A DNA stretch of 64,000 nucleotides from contig JBOGKM010000081.1 of the NCBI GenBank assembly GCA_050747745.1, positions 109,068-173,067 of the forward strand, read 5' to 3'. The position numbers and the translations under genes are program-made. Below are positions 61,316 through 64,000 of this stretch, in pieces. Source of the DNA: SCQP01 sp050747745 (GTDB taxonomy: Bacteria > Acidobacteriota > Terriglobia > Terriglobales > SCQP01). The notes beneath the pieces were generated by a model, which saw only the letters and a program-made list of their open reading frames with translations, made no database searches and was not told the origin of the DNA. The stretch's first letter is position 1. Every line of letters begins with the position of its first letter.

Positions 61316-61837
61316 CTAGACCAGCGAACGCGCGGCGTTGAGGGCGGCGTCGTATTTGGGATGGTCACCGATTTCCGGCACGTATTCGGCATAGCGAATC
61401 GTCCCATTCGCGTCCACCACAAATACCGCGCGCGACTCGAGCCGCAGCTCCTTGATCAGCGTGCCCATGGCGGCGCCAAACGAGCCCGTCTGGTAGTCCG
61501 ACAAGGTTTGCACGTGATTGGCGCCCGCCGCGCCGCACCAGCGCTTCTGGGCAAACGGCAGGTCCATGCTGACGGTGAGCACGCGCAACTTGTCTCCCAG
61601 CTTGCCCGCCTCCTCATTGAAGCGTTTGGTTTGCAAATCGCATACCGGGGTATCCAGCGAAGGGACGACGCTGATGATGCGCACCTTGCCGGCAGTATCG
61701 GCCGCGGTGACCGGCTTGAGGCTGTTGTCCACCAGGGTAAAGTCGGGCAGCTTGTCGCCGGCTTTAAGCACCGGCCCCAGCAGCGTGAGCGGGTTGCCCC
61801 GCATGGTCGTAGCTTTCGGACGTTCGATTGGGTTCAT
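61316..61837 (-). CDS. tpx: Thiol peroxidase Tpx
   Basis: A 173-aa atypical 2-Cys peroxiredoxin reducing hydroperoxides with thioredoxin. The peroxidatic Cys is in VPSLDTPVCDLQTKRFNEEA and the resolving Cys in KRWCGAAGANHVQTLSDY, both in canonical position. It is encoded with normal Cys codons, unlike the peroxiredoxin at 47039. Shine-Dalgarno GGGAGG precedes ATG 61837. It is next to mdh on the same strand. Confidence 0.95.
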   Translation of the reverse strand: MNPIERPKATTMRGNPLTLLGPVLKAGDKLPDFTLVDNSLKPVTAADTAGKVRIISVVPSLDTPVCDLQTKRFNEEAGKLGDKLRVLTVSMDLPFAQKRWCGAAGANHVQTLSDYQTGSFGAAMGTLIKELRLESRAVFVVDANGTIRYAEYVPEIGDHPKYDAALNAARSLV

Positions 61838-61858
61838 ATTCGTTCCTCCCGCAATGGG

Positions 61859-62785
61859 TTAAACACCGATGGTGGTTACCAACTCGCGGACTGAATCCGC
61901 GGATTTCCGCAGCGCCGCTTGTTCGTCAGCGCTGAGCTTGACTTCGATCACTTTTTCGATGCCGCGGGCGCCCAGCTTGCAGGGCACGCCGACAAACAAA
62001 CCGCGGATGCCGTATTCGCCTTCCAGATAGGCCGCGCAGGGCAAAATGCGCTTTTTGTCCTTGAGGATGGCTTCGGCCATCTGCACCGCCGCCGCCGAGG
62101 GCGCGTAATAGGCGCTGCCGGTTTTCAAATGGGCGACAATTTCGCCCCCGCCACCGCGCGTGCGCTTCACCAGCCGTTCGATGGCGGCCGCATCCATCAA
62201 CTCGGTGATGGGGATGCCCGCCACGGTGGTGTAGCGCGGCAGCGGCACCATGGTATCGCCGTGGCCGCCGAGGACGAAGGCGCTGACGTCTTCCACCGAT
62301 ACATCCAGCTCCATGGCGATGAAGGTGGCAAAACGCGCCGAATCCAGGATGCCGGCCATGCCGATGACGCGGTTGCGGCTGAATTTGCTGATCTTGAACG
62401 CGGCCTGCGCCATGGCGTCCAGGGGATTGGTGACCAGGATGAGGATGCAGTTGGGCGAGTGCATGACCACGGGCTGCACACAGCTCTGCATCACCTCGTA
62501 ATTTTTCCGGAGCAGGTCGTCGCGGCTCATGCCCGGCTTGCGGGCCAGTCCGGCGGTCAGGATCACGAGATCCGAGTTGGCGGTAGCAGCGTAGTCATTG
62601 CTGCCGGTAAGGGCCACATCCTTACCGATGATGGGCGTGGCTTCGCGCAGATCGAGCGCCTTGCCCTGCGGAATGCCCTCGGCAATATCGGTGAGCACCA
62701 CGTCGCCAATCTCGCGCGTGGCCAGCCAATGAGCCGTAGTAGCACCGACGTTGCCGGCTCCAACCACTGTAATTTTCTTGCGCAT
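61859..62785 (-). CDS. mdh: Malate dehydrogenase (LDH-like type)
   Basis: A 308-aa NAD-dependent oxidoreductase. Motifs: VVGAGNVGATTAHWLA (Rossmann loop), LTDIAEGIPQGKALDL, ILVTNPLDAMAQAAFK with the substrate-binding Asp-Ala segment, RVIGMAGILDSARFATFIA, and the catalytic His in FVLGGHGDTMVPLPRY. The LDTI/SARF wording matches bacterial MDH type 3. Between tpx and icd; mdh and icd together serve the TCA cycle. Confidence 0.95.
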   Translation of the reverse strand: MRKKITVVGAGNVGATTAHWLATREIGDVVLTDIAEGIPQGKALDLREATPIIGKDVALTGSNDYAATANSDLVILTAGLARKPGMSRDDLLRKNYEVMQSCVQPVVMHSPNCILILVTNPLDAMAQAAFKISKFSRNRVIGMAGILDSARFATFIAMELDVSVEDVSAFVLGGHGDTMVPLPRYTTVAGIPITELMDAAAIERLVKRTRGGGGEIVAHLKTGSAYYAPSAAAVQMAEAILKDKKRILPCAAYLEGEYGIRGLFVGVPCKLGARGIEKVIEVKLSADEQAALRKSADSVRELVTTIGV

Positions 62786-62828
62786 TACGATTCCACTCCC
62801 TCCTCAGAAGATAAACACGGCCTGGGAC

Positions 62829-64000
62829 TCAGGCTTTGCCGGCCGGCAGAGCCCGCATAGCGGCCACAATCGCGGCCGAGAACTCGCTGGTTTTAAGTTT
62901 GGTGGCGCCTTCCATCTGGCGCGCCAAATCATAGGTCACCCGCTTGTGCTGGATGGTGGCGGCGATACCCGCCTCCACCCGATCCGCCGCCTCATGCCAG
63001 CCGAGCGTGTGCAGCATCATCACGCCGCTCAGGATCAGCGAACCGGGGTTGATCACGTCCTGGTTGGCGTATTTCGGCGCCGTACCGTGGGTGGCTTCAA
63101 AAAAGGCGTACTCTTCGCTCATGTTCGCGCCCGGCGCCAGCCCCAGCCCGCCCACCTGCGCCGCGCAGGCATCGGAGAGGTAATCGCCGTTCAGGTTGGT
63201 CGTGCAAATCACCTGGTAATCCCGGGGCCGCAGCAAAACCTGCTGGAACATGGAATCGGCGATGCGATCGTTGACCAGGATCCGGCCCGCCGGCAACTTG
63301 CCGTTGTAAGGCGCCGCCCATAATTCCCCTTCCGTAACACAGTGCTCGCGGAATTCCTGGGTGGCGACCTCGTAGCCCCAGTCGCGAAATGCGCCTTCGG
63401 TAAACTTCTGGATGTTGCCCTTGTGCACCAGCGTCACCACCGTCCGCTTCTGCTCGATGGCATGGCGGATCGCCTGCCGCACCAGCCGCTTGGACGCGGT
63501 CAGCGATACCGGCTTGATCCCCACCCCCGAATCGGCGCGCACCGACTGGCCGTACTTGTCCTGCAAAAACCGGATCAACTCCTGGGCCTCGGCCGTGCCT
63601 TCTTTAAACTCAATGCCGGCGTACACATCCTCAGTATTCTCGCGGAAGATGATGACGTCCATCGCCTCCGGATCCTTTACCGGCGAGGGCACGCCGCGGT
63701 AATACTTCACCGGCCGCACACAGGCGTACAGATCCATCTTTTGGCGTAAGCTCACATTCAAACTCCGGATCCCACCCCCCACGGGCGTGGTCAGTGGACC
63801 CTTGATGGCGATGCGAAAATCACGCGCCGCCTGCACCGTGTCTTCCGGCAGCCATTCCCCGAAGCGCTGAAACGCCTGATCGCCCGCAAAGACTTCAAAC
63901 CAGGCGATCTGCCGCTGGCCGCCGTAGGCCAGCCGCACGGCGGCATCCCACACCTGGCGGCTCGCCTTCCAGATGTCGCGCCCGGTTCCGTCGCCTTCGA
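62829..64000 (-). CDS. icd: Isocitrate dehydrogenase (NADP), 5'-truncated by window edge
   Basis: About 390 residues are inside the window; the frame continues off the right edge (EGDGTGRDIW is the first motif seen). Diagnostic segments: RSLNVSLRQKMDLYACVRPV (phosphorylation/substrate Ser region), IIFRENTEDVYAGIEF, VTLVHKGNIQKFTEGAF, NGDYLSDACAAQVGG, FEATHGTAPKYANQD and NPGSLILSGVMML. These define the bacterial NADP-ICDH. It lies upstream of mdh on the same strand (43-base gap), plausibly cotranscribed. Confidence 0.95.
   Translation of the reverse strand, partial: EGDGTGRDIWKASRQVWDAAVRLAYGGQRQIAWFEVFAGDQAFQRFGEWLPEDTVQAARDFRIAIKGPLTTPVGGGIRSLNVSLRQKMDLYACVRPVKYYRGVPSPVKDPEAMDVIIFRENTEDVYAGIEFKEGTAEAQELIRFLQDKYGQSVRADSGVGIKPVSLTASKRLVRQAIRHAIEQKRTVVTLVHKGNIQKFTEGAFRDWGYEVATQEFREHCVTEGELWAAPYNGKLPAGRILVNDRIADSMFQQVLLRPRDYQVICTTNLNGDYLSDACAAQVGGLGLAPGANMSEEYAFFEATHGTAPKYANQDVINPGSLILSGVMMLHTLGWHEAADRVEAGIAATIQHKRVTYDLARQMEGATKLKTSEFSAAIVAAMRALPAGKA

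Overview
The window is GC-rich, densely coding bacterial chromosome that most resembles Acidobacteriota. This is an inference from gene content and small-protein style: S53 and S8 secreted peptidases with Ig-like or repeat segments, BNR/sortilin-type exoproteins, several tiny zinc-ribbon proteins, and TatBC next to an S41 peptidase. No 16S rRNA gene is present, so taxonomy is not proven. Most of the window is housekeeping.

Layout. 1-7005: amidohydrolase tail, secretin, recG, an ECF sigma/zinc-finger anti-sigma/zinc-ribbon cluster and an unknown protein with a nuclease-like C-terminus. 7027-7973: a PIN toxin-antitoxin pair with its own promoter and operator-like palindrome. 7954-18212: aroB, nadB, a VTT/DedA membrane protein, tatC and tatB, a carboxyl-terminal processing protease, folK-ruvB, secreted proteins and an FkbM methyltransferase. 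18271-25283: a subtilase lacking its catalytic Asp, acyl-CoA carboxylase beta, rho, a zinc ribbon overlapping ybeY, phoH and rpsT. 25330-38781: BNR exoprotein, dapD-dapA-dapB, split methylmalonyl-CoA mutase, pmbA-tldD, a GAF-GAF-SpoIIE phosphatase and lysA. 39145-46952: tRNA-Pro, small proteins, a propionyl-CoA carboxylase-type beta subunit, an envelope cluster (DUF3108, isoprenylcysteine methyltransferase-like, GT9) and a second BNR exoprotein.

47039-57274 is the accessory region. It opens with a secreted peroxiredoxin whose peroxidatic Cys codon is TGA, followed by a hairpin: a strong candidate selenoprotein. Next is a complete-looking type V-B CRISPR-Cas locus read on the minus strand: cas12b (1374 aa), a cas4-cas1 fusion (600 aa), cas2, then an array of 12 repeats and 11 spacers. 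cas12b, cas4-cas1 and cas2 overlap by 1-4 bases, so they form one operon. The three RuvC acidic residues of Cas12b and the Cas1 active-site residues are present, but the Cas4 (D/E)xK motif reads GYK. A shortened repeat in the cas2-array interval is a candidate tracrRNA anti-repeat. A decayed IS3-family element sits just upstream of cas12b.

57275-64000: a sedolisin-type S53 peptidase, a secreted cyclophilin, tpx, mdh and the 5'-truncated icd.

Pathways that fit together here: the succinylase DAP/lysine route (dapA, dapB, dapD, lysA); propionyl-CoA to succinyl-CoA (carboxylase beta subunits plus methylmalonyl-CoA mutase); TCA cycle (icd, mdh); thiol/selenol peroxide defence (tpx, Sec-Prx); Tat export; and adaptive immunity.
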